Part shown: one piece after another, positions 33,318-43,874 of the stretch
How the letters are laid out: each line of letters begins with the position of its first letter
How positions within the stretch are numbered: the stretch's first letter is position 1
Source of the DNA: Ascaphus truei
Lineage: Eukaryota > Chordata > Amphibia > Anura > Ascaphidae
NCBI GenBank assembly: GCA_036426205.1
Contig: CM071568.1
Coordinates: 214,749,245-214,813,244 of the forward strand
Length of the DNA: 64,000 bases
Direction of reading: 5' to 3'
Translations under genes and position numbers: made by a program
Notes under the pieces: generated by a model
What the model was told of the DNA's origin: nothing
Seen by the model: the letters and a program-made list of their open reading frames with translations, nothing else
Databases searched by the model: none

Positions 33318-34643
33318 CTGTAATGACAAGAAATAAATAATTTTCAGCGGTGCAGTACATTACGTTCCTAAACAACATCTTACCTCTGTACTGTCCAGTA
33401 CTAACCTCAACACGTCCATATTTCTCTCAATGCTGCGTCTCATTTCTTATGCTGGTCTCGGATACAGTGAGATTGTGATTTCCTGCAGAGTGTATTTGAC
33501 CCTTAATGCACTCTTTCATTCTACTTCCCTCATTTCCGGACTGTACTGGTGCAGACTGTTTTGCACACCATACCACTGTACAGTATATGTTTTGACTTTA
33601 ATAAAGGAGATGTTGCGTTTTGTATATTTTATGAATAAAGAATTTGTTTTTAAAACATGTGACTTTAAACCATACTGACTGACTGTAAATGTTTTTACTT
33701 TCTATACATAAATGTTTTCACAACTGTAGCAGTAAACCATACACCTGTTGATGTTTTGAATTGCTGTGTACTTAAAATGTTTCTACATTGTACAGTATTT
33801 GTAAATAAATGTTTTTGTACTTACTCCACCAATAAAAGAACATGTTGATTTGTTTTACATTGTTCCATTGGCTCCTTTGCTACTGTAACAAAATACAGTG
33901 TTTCTAGAATGTCGAGGCATACTGCACTGTATACTGTAGGCATGCTCAGTACAAGAGTATTAAAAAAAATAGAAGACACATACTGTACTGTACTGTATGT
34001 ACTGGCACTGTATACTGTAGAAGACACATAATGTATGTACAGTACTGTGTTACATGTAGAATAAATGCATAGTTTTTATTTTTTCGGGTTTATTACACAG
34101 TATACTGTTTATAAAAAAGTATTGTATACTGTACAGCCGGAAAACAGCAGCATACTGTTTCAGGAACAGTATTCTATCCTAATCAATAACAACGGCCACT
34201 AAACTGTAGACTTTGGTACGTGGGTTTTTAAATCCGATTCAGCAATGTGCAGGCATTGTTACACAAAGCTATATTATCCATCGAAATCCTTCCATTAGCC
34301 GCTTTCTTTTCTGAGGAAAAACAAAAAGAAAAGTTTTACTGTAATGGTCTAAAGAAGTTCCCAGCCAGTCCCACCAATAATTTTCTGGGGGGGCGTCTCC
34401 TGTTCACATTTGCATGCGCCTACCGTCGATGTAATGACACACATATGCATTTCAAGAAGGTTCCAATGCGCATGCGCCTAGCGTTCCACCAATTGTTCAG
34501 TATCTGCAGTACAGTACTGTAGAAGCCGCTCAGCCAATGATATTGCTTACAGGCGAATCGCTTGACTTTTGAATCGCACCGATATTGATACTGTATTGTC
34601 AAAATAAAAAAAACACAGAAAATAATACGGCAACAATACTCAC

Positions 34644-35243
34644 CATAGAATTTCCCATTCAGCTGGCGCCGGCGCCGGTCCACTGACAGTCCAGTGTTCT
34701 TGATCATCCACGTCGATAGTTTTCAGCGGGACTAGTCCACCTGTAGTCAGCTGATGAGGCTGGAAATTGCTTAGGTACATGCAAGCTTCATCAAAACTGT
34801 ATGCGAAATCCGGCTCAGGCTCAGGGATGTCTGACGGTGGGACCGTTATTGGAAGCCGGTGCTGGTGCATTGCTTGGCAGCGACTGTCGTTTCTTAGTTG
34901 GTTTTAGCACGACCCTTCACCTTTTGCCGTCTGCATGATCGTAGATACAAGAAAAAGCCGGTGATACACACCAATACCCTCCAACAAATTGTGGCTCAAT
35001 ACGATAAAAACAGGGATCGATACATAACCTTTTCCTTATTACATGCTTCCACGTATGAGGAGCTGGCACAAATTTGTAAAAGTCATAGTTTTCAATAAAA
35101 TACTGATAAATTTGAACAACTGTTGCCATCTTATCATCTGTTGCATTAATCGCGGCCCATATCAAATACGCGTAACTTCTGTCGGGTTTTTGGAAAACGG
35201 GCTGCACTTGAACACTCATCTTTTTTAAACGAAACACCTGCAA
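34644..35243 (-). pseudogene. Forkhead-domain exon of the transposon
   Basis: The exon starts at the only suitable methionine (MSVQVQPV) and has a clean donor ATG|GTGAGT at 34644. Residues 11-92 form a forkhead winged helix: KPDRSYAYLI (helix 1), KMATVVQIYQYF (helix 2), FYKF, then TWKHVIRKRLC (recognition helix, FOX pattern W-x-N-S-I-R-H-N-L-S) and GGYWCVSPAF (wing, FOX pattern G-x-x-W-x-x-x-P). The N and H that usually contact bases are replaced here by H and K. The frame stops at codon 109. A basic KPTKKRQ segment and an acidic tail (EPEPDF, DVDDQ) continue in other frames (34870-34640), so at least one frameshift exists. A FOX-type host gene fragment was considered, but TIRs, TA flanks and three parallel copies favour a transposon gene. 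Confidence 0.8.
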
Positions 35244-35494
35244 GTCGACACATTACTGAAGAGCATGCGCATTACAATTCATGAATATCTGCCATCTGGC
35301 GGACACGCAAAGAATTGCAACCTATTAAATCCGAACCATTCTCAATAAACGCATCAACCGCGCGTCAACCGCGCATGACCCGTGGCTGAGAACGTAAAAT
35401 GAATGCGGCATGCTCCAGGTGAAGTGCGTCGCATTCCAGGAAAAAGCCAGGGAAAAAACGGCAATGTGTTAAACTCAGATGCGCCGCAGCAGTA

Positions 35495-37160
35495 TGTTTA
35501 AAAAAAAATTTAAATAAAAAATAAGTTACAAAAGTTTTTTTTCCTTCTGTCAAAATCCATTCAGCATATTTTGCAAATCCACCCAATGAACCACACAGAT
35601 GGTAAATCCACTCAATGAACCAAAGGCAGATTGTGGCCTACTAAATCATGCAGAATCCTCGTAATCCACAATTGGATGATGTTTCTGTGGTTTTCTCCAG
35701 TGGTTACATGACACTACTTCACATCAGAGCAAAGTGAGGTGTGAAAGTTCTTTCAAGTGGAGGTGTGAAAAACCTTAGGAGTGGAGATTCCTCAAGCTTC
35801 ATTATGTACAGACAACATGGTTTGTAAAACAATAACACTTTTCATGTGACTTGTAGAATTTTGCTGCAGTGCTGTATTGAAAAGTATCTTTATCATAGTT
35901 GGTTAATATGTAAAACTGCAGTGAAGGAGGAATATTTTCTGGAAAAAAAAGAGAAGGCCGAATGGTGTCTCTGAGCATGTAGTGTATAGATCCAGAGATG
36001 ATTCTAGTTTTCACTGTAGCTTGATATGTGGACTTACAGCCATGGAGGGTTCTTCTTTGATGATGAAGGGAGAAGTGGAATACGATGCGATTCTCAGTGT
36101 AGAGTGCCAATCTTTTGATTTTGGATATACACAGTGGTTGTTGGTGAAGGTAAATTTAGGGTGCTTTGTAATGAAAGGGAATGTTACTTAAATTGTTTTA
36201 TAGCAAAGATCAGAAGCAAGTCAGGCAGCATGCTTAGTTGAATGTTGGGTTGGGTAAAACAATGAATTTTGTGAAACAGATAGATCTGAGTAGATGTGAT
36301 TGATTACAAATGCAAAATTGGTTAAATGTCTATTTCTGCACAGTGAGTGAACACTCCACAATCTTTGCTGAATAGCTGAAACATACTACGACAAGTAAAA
36401 TAGCACTATTAGTAAAACAAAAAAACAAAGATTGCTCTAACTCTGTCAGTCTAACAATAATCATTATTATTATTATTATTAAACAAAAATACACATTGCA
36501 AAATATACTAATAGGTTCCAGCAAACAGGAAATTAAATTCATTTTTCATAGTGTGGTTTAGATGGCCTTGATTCATAGATGTGACACCTAGATTTTTTTT
36601 TTGCAGAAATGTAATAAGTTACAGTCGGTTCAGTGACTTTATTTCATATTAATTTAGCATGTATTATTATGACAATATGATCCCAGCAAAGTTCCCAAAT
36701 GAGGGGAAAAGATGAAAAAAATAGAAACATTATTGTGCAGTATTGTGATGGTTATTTTGTATATCTTTAGTGATAAATATATTGCACTCACATGGAATGC
36801 CTAAGACATAGGCTTTATGAATTAGATTCTGGTCTGTTATCTCAGCAAATCCAACATTGATCCTTACTCCCAGTGATACACAAATTAAGAAAAATTGAGC
36901 AAAACACTGATAGTATAGTATATCAAAACTGTATTAAAAGACACAGAAATTGTGGATAATTACACTCAAACCTTCACGGATGGTATGAAGATTTAGTCCT
37001 CAAAAAAGGAGCTGCATTTGCTGTGGGAGATCTCTTCTCCTTTCAGTGCGACTCCCGGTGCTCGTCTGGTCTGGGAGCTGTCTCCGGTTCTCGACGTCTG
37101 GCATCACCACTCATCACTTTGCTTGTTACTGTAGTTCACTTGCAGCTGATAATCCCCCTT
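35495..37160. other. Unassigned DNA
   Basis: No gene is recognised. A near-duplicated CCAC(C/T)CAATGAACCA motif is present near 35579 and 35611. The frames at 35365-35586, 35802-36110 and 37023-37229 show no known domain. Confidence 0.45.
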
Positions 37161-37280
37161 GAACCTACAGCACCTAGTATTCCCATGCCCTTTCCTATCC
37201 CGGTACTAATCAAGCCTCACTCTGCTTAACTTCTGAAATCAGACAGGATCTTGTATTTCCAGGGTAGCATGGCCGCAGGT
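37161..37280 (-). pseudogene. 5S rRNA-derived pseudogene or SINE head
   Basis: The 120-bp reverse complement runs the whole length of a eukaryotic 5S rRNA. It starts with a CTGCGGCCATGCTACCCT-like 5' end, passes TCTGATTTCAGAAGTTAAGC in the internal control region and ends with GTGCTGTAGG. Scattered substitutions and a lost terminator T-run mark it as non-functional. 5S-derived SINEs (SINE3 type) have a similar head, so a retroposed SINE is an alternative. No standard SINE body was recognised downstream at 36950-37160. Confidence 0.8.
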
Positions 37281-37430
37281 CATAGATTGCAGGTAAGGTA
37301 ATCTTTTTTGGAACAGATATAGTCATGACCCCATTGTGCTTATTAAAGTGTGTACAAAGAAGAGGAGTGTGCAATTGTACTTAAAATTGGATCATATACT
37401 ATATGAAGATGCTGATATTTGCACTTTGTA

Positions 37431-38371
37431 CACGGGCAACTGCCGGTTCTCGACCGCTTGCCATGTGTGTTCCAAGTGGCACCCTAATCCGCGCCTAACT
37501 GTGCTGTGAAAATTCTTTTAATTTTCAAGCGATTTAGGCCAAAATTGGACCGTAATTTGAAATGAAATGTAGTGTTGTCTTCAATACCCGCCAGAAACGC
37601 AAGTAAGCGATCGCGAGTTATTGTGTCTTAAAAATCTCATGGTCCAGATCTTTGTCTTATTGAAGTTTCCATGATCAACCATACCCGCAAAAGATGGGTG
37701 CACTGACCAACAACCTCTTTTGCTGCCTGCACGTGGGGGTGTTCTAATAAATAATTCATTGACAAATGATGCCATATAGAATTATCCCAACTGTGCATGG
37801 TTGGTGAATTTTTGAAGTATTCATACTTGTCAATGATATGATTCATAGATATCAGATACAGTCGCCTTGTTATCTGACCCAGCTTTAATAGCAGAAAATA
37901 TCATGTACGAAAAACTGCATTTTAGTCGACTACAAGGAGTTGACATGATGTATGTCCCATGCAGTCAATGCAATGTAAAATAATGTATACTACATTCTGT
38001 TTTTTAATAAAATGTGAAACGCCTACACTTGATAACATCTTGAGTGACCGAGGTCATTTAAGAATGGATTAGTATAATGTCCATGCTTTTTATCTGGCCT
38101 TAAAGACACATGTTTTCAGACATTGAGTATATGTACTGTAGCATCCAATGTCGTCCCCAGGCAAAGAAATTCACTTTGCCATTCAGTGTGTGTGAACCAC
38201 ACAAATAATAATTCCATCTGACCACTAGATACAAGAAGGCCACTTGCCGCAAACTCAAATACTAGCCGCGATTAGATGGAATATAGATAGAATACAGTAT
38301 GTCACCTGAGAAGCACGAGAGATGGCCGCGCTTTTGTCCCGTGATGTGGTCGAGAACGGCAGTTGCACCTG
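37431..38371 (-). mobile_element. Short forkhead-bearing TIR element
   Basis: The termini are CACGGGCAACTGCCGGTTCT (37431) and, at the other end read inverted, CAGGTGCAACTGCCGTTCTC (38371). TA flanks both sides (37429-37430 and 38372-38373). The 941-bp interior carries a forkhead domain on the minus strand at 37581-37946 and no transposase. Sequence near 38010-38050 resembles 43945-43990 in the element at 40208-44301. AGTAAGCGATCGCGAGTTATT (about 37601) resembles the subterminal region of the other copies. It is a non-autonomous deletion derivative that kept the forkhead exon. Confidence 0.8.
37581..37946 (-). pseudogene. Forkhead domain, most FOX-like copy
   Basis: From the start at 37946 (MSTPCSRLKC) the frame gives FSYMIFSAIKAGSDNKATVS (helices 1-2). 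After a one-base shift it gives DKYEYFKNSP and HSWDNSIWHHLS, the recognition helix with the FOX base-contacting N and H retained. After a second shift it gives NELFIRTPPR, RGCWSVHPSFAGM and DHGNF, the wing region. This is a full-length forkhead domain of about 95 residues, broken by two small frameshifts. Its start lies at the same distance before helix 1 as in the exon at 35243, so both descend from one gene with an N-terminal forkhead. Confidence 0.85.
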
Positions 38372-38373
38372 TA

Positions 38374-39890
38374 TGGTACAAAAAATCTCCTTCGTGTTAT
38401 TGTGCGCAAGCATGAAATATAAGATAAAACAAAATGTGAAGATAAGCACAGCACTCCTCATAGTGTTTTAAATTGTATTTTTTCATATTTTACATTGCAT
38501 TCCTATATCTTAGGTTCAACACTTAAGGCAATTGTCCACATCTTTCAACAAAGACAAAAACAGCGTTGATCAGAACTATGAAAAAAATCTGCCAATTACA
38601 TGCATAAAATAACTCCAACCCTACCTCTTCTTGTGAGCATTCCCCAAATTGCTCACTGATGTCAGTAGTGCTGAGTAACATTAAGAACATTTCCATATCA
38701 AAATACTTTGTGAGGCTACTAGATATAGATTAAAAACAAAACAATCGTTGGCATAACACATCCCAACTTTTTCTAATTAATTACACTGACATGAATGAAT
38801 GAGTGAAATAAGTTTACAAACTAAAGCAAACTGCTACAAAATTATTTGTTTGAGTTACTGGCATATTCAGTTATATTAATGTAGGCAATATTATATAAAA
38901 TTACGTGGTAACTGTGCACTGCGTTACTTTTGCTGATACTGTGTTTGAACACTTCTTAAACATTGATGTATAACATTGTAGCAGAGGCACTTAAACAGGG
39001 GTGTATGGACCACAACTGTTCCTAGAAAACAGTTATTTTCCAACATAAAACAGAACACAACATTTTAAAGTGTTTACAGGGGCTGTAGTATTGCTCGCTG
39101 AATGCAAAATATAGCAATGTCAAATAAGAAAGATTCATATACTGTACAGTAGGTAGATGTTGTAAGAGATTTGCAAAATTAATGAAAATGGCGACATTTG
39201 GACTTTTATCGCTCACAAATTTTGCTATGTTGTCAACATTTGTAAATATTCACAAAACTTTAAAAATAAGATTTGCTTTAAATTCTATACTGCAAATTCC
39301 AAAAACATGTATTCGATGTTATCATTCCCACTGGCAGGATAAAGTGAGACAAAAGCTAATTTCCCTATAGTGTACTTATTTCACATCTTGGGTACAGAGA
39401 ATGTCTAAATATTTCCCTTGAAACATTTAGTTAAGCTATTAGGACATTCTCTGCATCCAAGATGTGAATGGAATATAGCCACATTTGTTTTTGTGGCACT
39501 TTAACTTATAACATCAAGAAAATAAAGGGAAAACTGAAGGGAGGGGACTGTACGGAGCCAAAGTGAGTGAATGATGACGACTGAGAAGCCTATACAGTAG
39601 TTGCCACATCAGCATTAGGGCTGATGATTATGGTTATTAATAATTTAATTCACACAGTCACAGTGAGGGTGAAGATTCTGATTAACAGACCTCGACTCCT
39701 CTGTGTGCAAGATCTCGAGCCAAAATAAAATCACATTAAGATAATTAAATTATGAAATGGCCACAAATAGAGAATGTCCTAACTGTACATAGCAGTTGGG
39801 GTACCAAATTCAATGGATATATGAACTGATTCTGCTCTGATATACTTTATACACAGTATGATTTATTTGAAAAACAGAAATGTTATAGTA
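38374..39890. other. Unassigned AT-rich DNA
   Basis: No gene or named repeat is recognised. The frames at 39022-39370 are short and lack domains. Confidence 0.45.
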
Positions 39891-39894
39891 CCTG

Positions 39895-40205
39895 TTGCAG
39901 GGACAACGCAATGGCATGTGGGTTATCTGAATAGGCTTGTTAATTCAACCACAAAAACTTGGAGTACAAAAAGAGCTTCATTCAGCATAGGTGTAAAGTA
40001 ACAAAAAAAACCCCAGCCAAGAATAGTCCAGTTAAATATTCTATAACAGGGTTTTGCCCTTTTTCCAGAAAGAGTGGTTCAATCCAAAAAAAGCACAAAA
40101 AACAAGGGTAAGTCTCCCACTGTAACAGACCTTGTTGCAGGTTTGTCTCCCTCCAGCATTTCAGAATGTGCTTTTCCAGTTCAGAGAGGAACCAGGAACA
40201 AGTGG
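39895..40205. repeat. Gypsy-type terminal repeat, left of forkhead insertion
   Basis: This segment matches 62984-63262 over most of its length (GTTGCAGGGACAA, GGCTTGTTAATTCA, GTCTCCCTCCAG, AGGAACCAGGAACAAGTGG). It continues at 44304 after the forkhead element at 40208-44301. The sequence at 62255-63330 leads into a gypsy gag frame, so this is probably LTR or leader of the same gypsy family. Confidence 0.75.
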
Positions 40206-40739
40206 TACAGCTGCAGCGGCCATTATTTGAATAAATCATGCGCTCTATAAATCGGAATACCCATGTCATGGCGCGTGATGTTTTCCAACCGTACCGCCTT
40301 AGACGCATGTTCACTCGGGTTTCTATCGAGTGCAGATTTTTTTTTAGCTCAGGCTGCAATACCGTCGAAACTCAAGTGGGCGATTGCGAGTTGTTGTCTT
40401 AAAAATCTAATAGCAATTCAACCTGTCATTTATTGCCGTACAGTTCAGCAAGTGTGTGTGTAATTGTAATTTGAAGATTAACGTTACGAGTTCATACTGT
40501 ACAGTGTACATGGGACAGAAGTCCTTTCTGAGACTCCTTAGCCATACACAGATTAAAAAATATGATGACACATACAGTATACAGGATAATAAAGGATAAT
40601 AAAGGGAAAGAAGTAATACAAAAATACATTGTCGCTTTTCCTTCCGAATGTAAAATATTTTTTCTGTGCATGCGTGTACTGTATGTCTAAAAGGAACCTT
40701 GTTGAAATGCTTTAAATATATAGAGTAGACCGCACTCTC

Positions 40740-41450
40740 TAGAGTATATAAATGAAATTGCAGGGTGCCAACGGGAATAGGGGGACCCAAACCCCCTAAC
40801 CAATACTACCACACAAAAAGTCCCAGCACACACTGTCTATAGAAGAATGGTACTATGGAAAATGTCACTAAAAGATATTTAATGTGAACAAAAGATAATG
40901 CAGAGAGTGATGCAACGCAGTAGTAACATAATGCAACAACAATGATAACGGGGTAAATACAATAGGAAAAATGGGACGGGGGGGGACAAAAACAGTAACA
41001 AATAAATATACCAAGGGTAGGTTCACAAGGGGGGCAACGTGACGTTTGGTGGGATACCCCTTTCTCAAGCCCGTTCCCTCAGGTCTGGAATGACCATGAG
41101 GTACTTCCCTTAATCCCTACTGCCCCAATGTCTAATGAAGAACTCAGGACACAAGTCAATGTACTGCTATAAACTAGCAAGGTAAGTCCTGGCTACACCA
41201 ATAGTAATGAGCAAAAAATGAATGAAGATCAGACCAGCAGGTAACACGACCCTTTCTCTCTCTGAAAACAGCGCTCCTCCTTCAGTGGTGTGCTGCTGAC
41301 TGTCACAGTATGCCTGGATATAAAGGGCTCCTCTCCTGATGACATCATCAGCGTGGGACCGCCTCAGAAGTGGTGATGGGTCCGTGTGCTGTGCTTCAGA
41401 GCTCCAGCTGATCCAAAATTTTGCACGCTTATTACTCTTGTTGAAATGCA
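40740..41450 (-). repeat. Retroelement-like insertion with hammerhead-like motif
   Basis: This stretch has no counterpart in the other forkhead elements. On the minus strand near 41075-41025 it has CUUGAGAAAGGGGUAUCCC followed by an A-A-A-C box, a layout like the decayed PLE-type hammerheads elsewhere in the window. Boundaries and family are uncertain. Confidence 0.35.
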
Positions 41451-41559
41451 TATGCGTGTCATCACATTTCTATATGTATTATTTATTATTTATTAATCAA
41501 TACTTTTGCTAGGCTTGCTCTTCTTTTCATACTGTTTTTATTTTATGTGCATGCGTTTT

Positions 41560-41760
41560 CTGTACATATGTCTCATTGGAACCTTTTCGAAACGCAGATG
41601 CGTGTCATGCCTTTTGCGCATGCGTGTATGTCTCATTGGAAAACCTTGTTGAAACGCATATGCGTCTCACGCCTTAGGCGCATGCGTGTATGTCTCATTG
41701 GAACTTTGTTGAAACGCATAAGCGTGTCATCAAATTTAGGCACATGCGTGTATGACCTCA
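41560..41760. repeat. About 60-bp subterminal repeats
   Basis: Three to four units share GCATGCGTGTATGTCTCATT, then GGAA..CTTGTTGAAACGCAT and a G-rich CGTGTCA end. Related single units occur in the other forkhead elements (28750-28815, 34395-34490 inverted, 17790-17850 inverted). Their place inside the element end suggests cis-acting repeats. Confidence 0.75.
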
Positions 41761-41825
41761 TTCAATGTGAATTTCATGTCTGAAAAAACGGAAAAAAACC
41801 CACTCTTTTTTTTGTTTTGTTTCTC

Positions 41826-43160
41826 GACATGGGCTTGCATAACAATTTTTTGCTATTCTTAGGATCAATCACTAGCTTTATAATTCTAAACTAGTCAAGT
41901 ATATTGTGATTTTTATTTGGGGGTTTGGGGTTCAAAACATTATGATGACCTGTTCAAAATATTTCTTTGAACTAATAATCCAGCATACAGCCCTCTCCTC
42001 CACCCCTCTCCCCCACACAAAAGGCTAAAGTATTTCTACTGCTTATCGATACCTCCCCCAAAACCATTCATTTGTAATTGGAGGCTTTGTGGCTTAGTGT
42101 AATCTTTCTGAGCCCGGGTTCAAATGCACGCATGCATACGTGTGAAAAGCCCTTCTTGGGTTGGGGCTTTGGTGAGAATGACTTCTCATTCAATGTGAAT
42201 TTCAAGTCTGAAAAAAAACTTTTTTTTGTTTCGTTTCTCGACATGGGCTTGCATAACAATTTGTGCTATTCTTAGAATCAATCACTAGCTTTTAAATTCT
42301 ACACTGGTCATGTATACTGTACTTTATGAGGTGGGTGGCATACTGTGATTTTTATTTGGGGTGTGGGGTTCAAAGCATTATGATGGCCTATTCAAAATAT
42401 TTCTGTGAACTAATAATCCAGTATACAGCCCTCTCCCCACCCCCCCACACACACACAAAGCCTAATGACAAAGTTATTTTCAACTTCTTATTGACATGCC
42501 CCCCCCCGAGAGCCATTCATGAAAAGCTTTGAGGATTTGTTTACAGTTATCCACACCTCCCACAAAGCAATTAATTTGTTACAGACATCCCCCCCCCCCA
42601 ACACACACACACACACATAAACACAGACTAGTGGAGTAGTAGCACATCAACCCCCCCCCCCCATACACACACACACACACACACACAAAGTTCAAATGAT
42701 TCTCATGAATTTAAAAAAGGACATGGGCTTGCATAACAATTTTTGCTATTCTTAGAATCAATCACTAGCTTTTTAATTCTACACTAGTCATGCATACTGT
42801 ACTTTATGAGGTGAGTGGCATATTGTGATTTTTATTTGGGGGTTTGGGGTTCAAAACATTATGAGGACCTGTTCAAAATATTTATTTGAACTAATAATCC
42901 AGCATACAACCCTCTCCCCCCCCCAACAAAGCCTAAAGCCAAAGTTATTTTCAACTTATTATCGACACCTCCCCCCCGAGAACCATTCATGAAAATCTTT
43001 GAGGCTTTGTTTACAGTTATCCACACCTCCCCCAAAGCAATTAATTTGTTACAGTCTGTGAAGACACCTCCCCCCCCCCCCCCCCCCCCCCAGACACACA
43101 TATGCATACACACAGACTAGTGGAGTAGAAGCACATCAACCCACCCACCCCGCCACACAC
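41826..43160. repeat. Direct repeats and (CA)n/poly-C tracts inside forkhead element
   Basis: GACATGGGCTTGCATAACAA occurs at about 41826, 42239 and 42720. Each copy is followed by similar sequence with ATCAATCACTAGCTTT and TTATTTGGGG. The units end in (CA)n or poly-C tracts (42450-42470, 42590-42690, 43070-43092). No coding sequence is present. Confidence 0.8.
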
Positions 43161-43689
43161 ACAAAGTTGAAATGATTCTCATGAATTTAAAGAAGGAACA
43201 ATTTTATTTGTGCAGGATATTCATAGAAAAATGAATAATAAAAAAAAGACAATACAGTATATCACCTCTTCTTCCAAATGTACAATCTTGACTTTATCTT
43301 CTTCGTAATGGCTGTAGTTCTTTTGTCATTGAGTGAGGGGGGGTTGTAAATTACTGATGGTTGCTACATTATACACACCGTATAATACTTTCACACATCC
43401 CCCTCCCCCTTTCCTGGTCTGCAGCAGCTCTGAAAAGAAAAAATCAGTGCAGTAAAGTGCATTTAAGGCATTGCGTACAGTATATGACTATATTGGACAA
43501 ACTATATACAGTATAACTGTATAACTACTGTATAACTGTAAAACTACTGTAGGCTGCACTACTGTAAGTCACTTATTTACACTGTATACAGTAAACTGTA
43601 CTGTAACTATATACTGTATAACTATAACTATACTACTGTAGGTTAGCCACATCCTGTACTGGAAAAAAGCACTGATCGCTACTTAAGGT

Positions 43690-43874
43690 TTTTCTTTTCG
43701 AACGCTTTCAACCACGAACGTCAGGTGAAAACTTTTAAAAATCAAAGTTTGAAATGAAAAAATCATATATTTCGGCTACAGTCGCCGTGTTATCTGCTGT
43801 AGCATTAATTGCAGAACATATTAAAAATGTATAACTACAATCAGGTTTTTTTTATATGTCTGCGTTGTGCACAT
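43690..43874 (-). pseudogene. Forkhead-domain relic
   Basis: The minus strand reads KPDCSYTFLICSAINAT, then ATVAEIYDFFISNFDF, then a stop. This aligns with helices 1-2 of the forkhead exon at 35243 (KPDRSYAYLIWAAINAT, ATVVQIYQYFIENYDF). Further residues up to the recognition-helix position are scrambled by stops. A run of eight A bases just upstream shifts the frame relative to the start at 43874. It lies at the same place within the element as in the other copies. Confidence 0.8.

Larger units (their letters stand above)
28435..35492 (-). mobile_element. Large TIR transposon encoding forkhead plus DDE transposase
   Basis: The ends are CAGTGGCGGGCGATCTGAG (28435-28453) and its inverted partner CTCAGATGCGCCGCAGCAG (35474-35492), flanked by TA on both sides (28433-28434 and 35493-35494). 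TA target duplication is the rule for Tc1/mariner elements. On the minus strand a forkhead-domain exon (34644-35243) sits just inside the right end. Transposase-like exons follow at 33067-33317, 32777-32947 and 32433-32671. The 3' third contains tandem repeats and a nested solo LTR (31013-32362). Related copies lie at 17690-18131, 37431-38371 and 40208-44301, with MITE derivatives at 5590 and 9970. At 7058 bp it is far longer than the usual 1.3-2.5 kb of Tc1/mariner elements. Confidence 0.8.

Noticed and set aside
34420..34707. Candidate helix-turn-helix exon of the transposase
   Set aside because: The frame overlaps a copy of the subterminal iteron and shows no HTH pattern, so I regard it as intron.
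34644..35243. Host FOX gene exon
   Set aside because: It lies inside TA-flanked TIRs, and parallel copies sit at the same place in two other TIR elements, so a transposon gene is more likely than an isolated host exon.
42590..43092. CRISPR-like or satellite array
   Set aside because: The repeats are (CA)n and poly-C tracts within three long direct repeats, with no regular repeat-spacer pattern.
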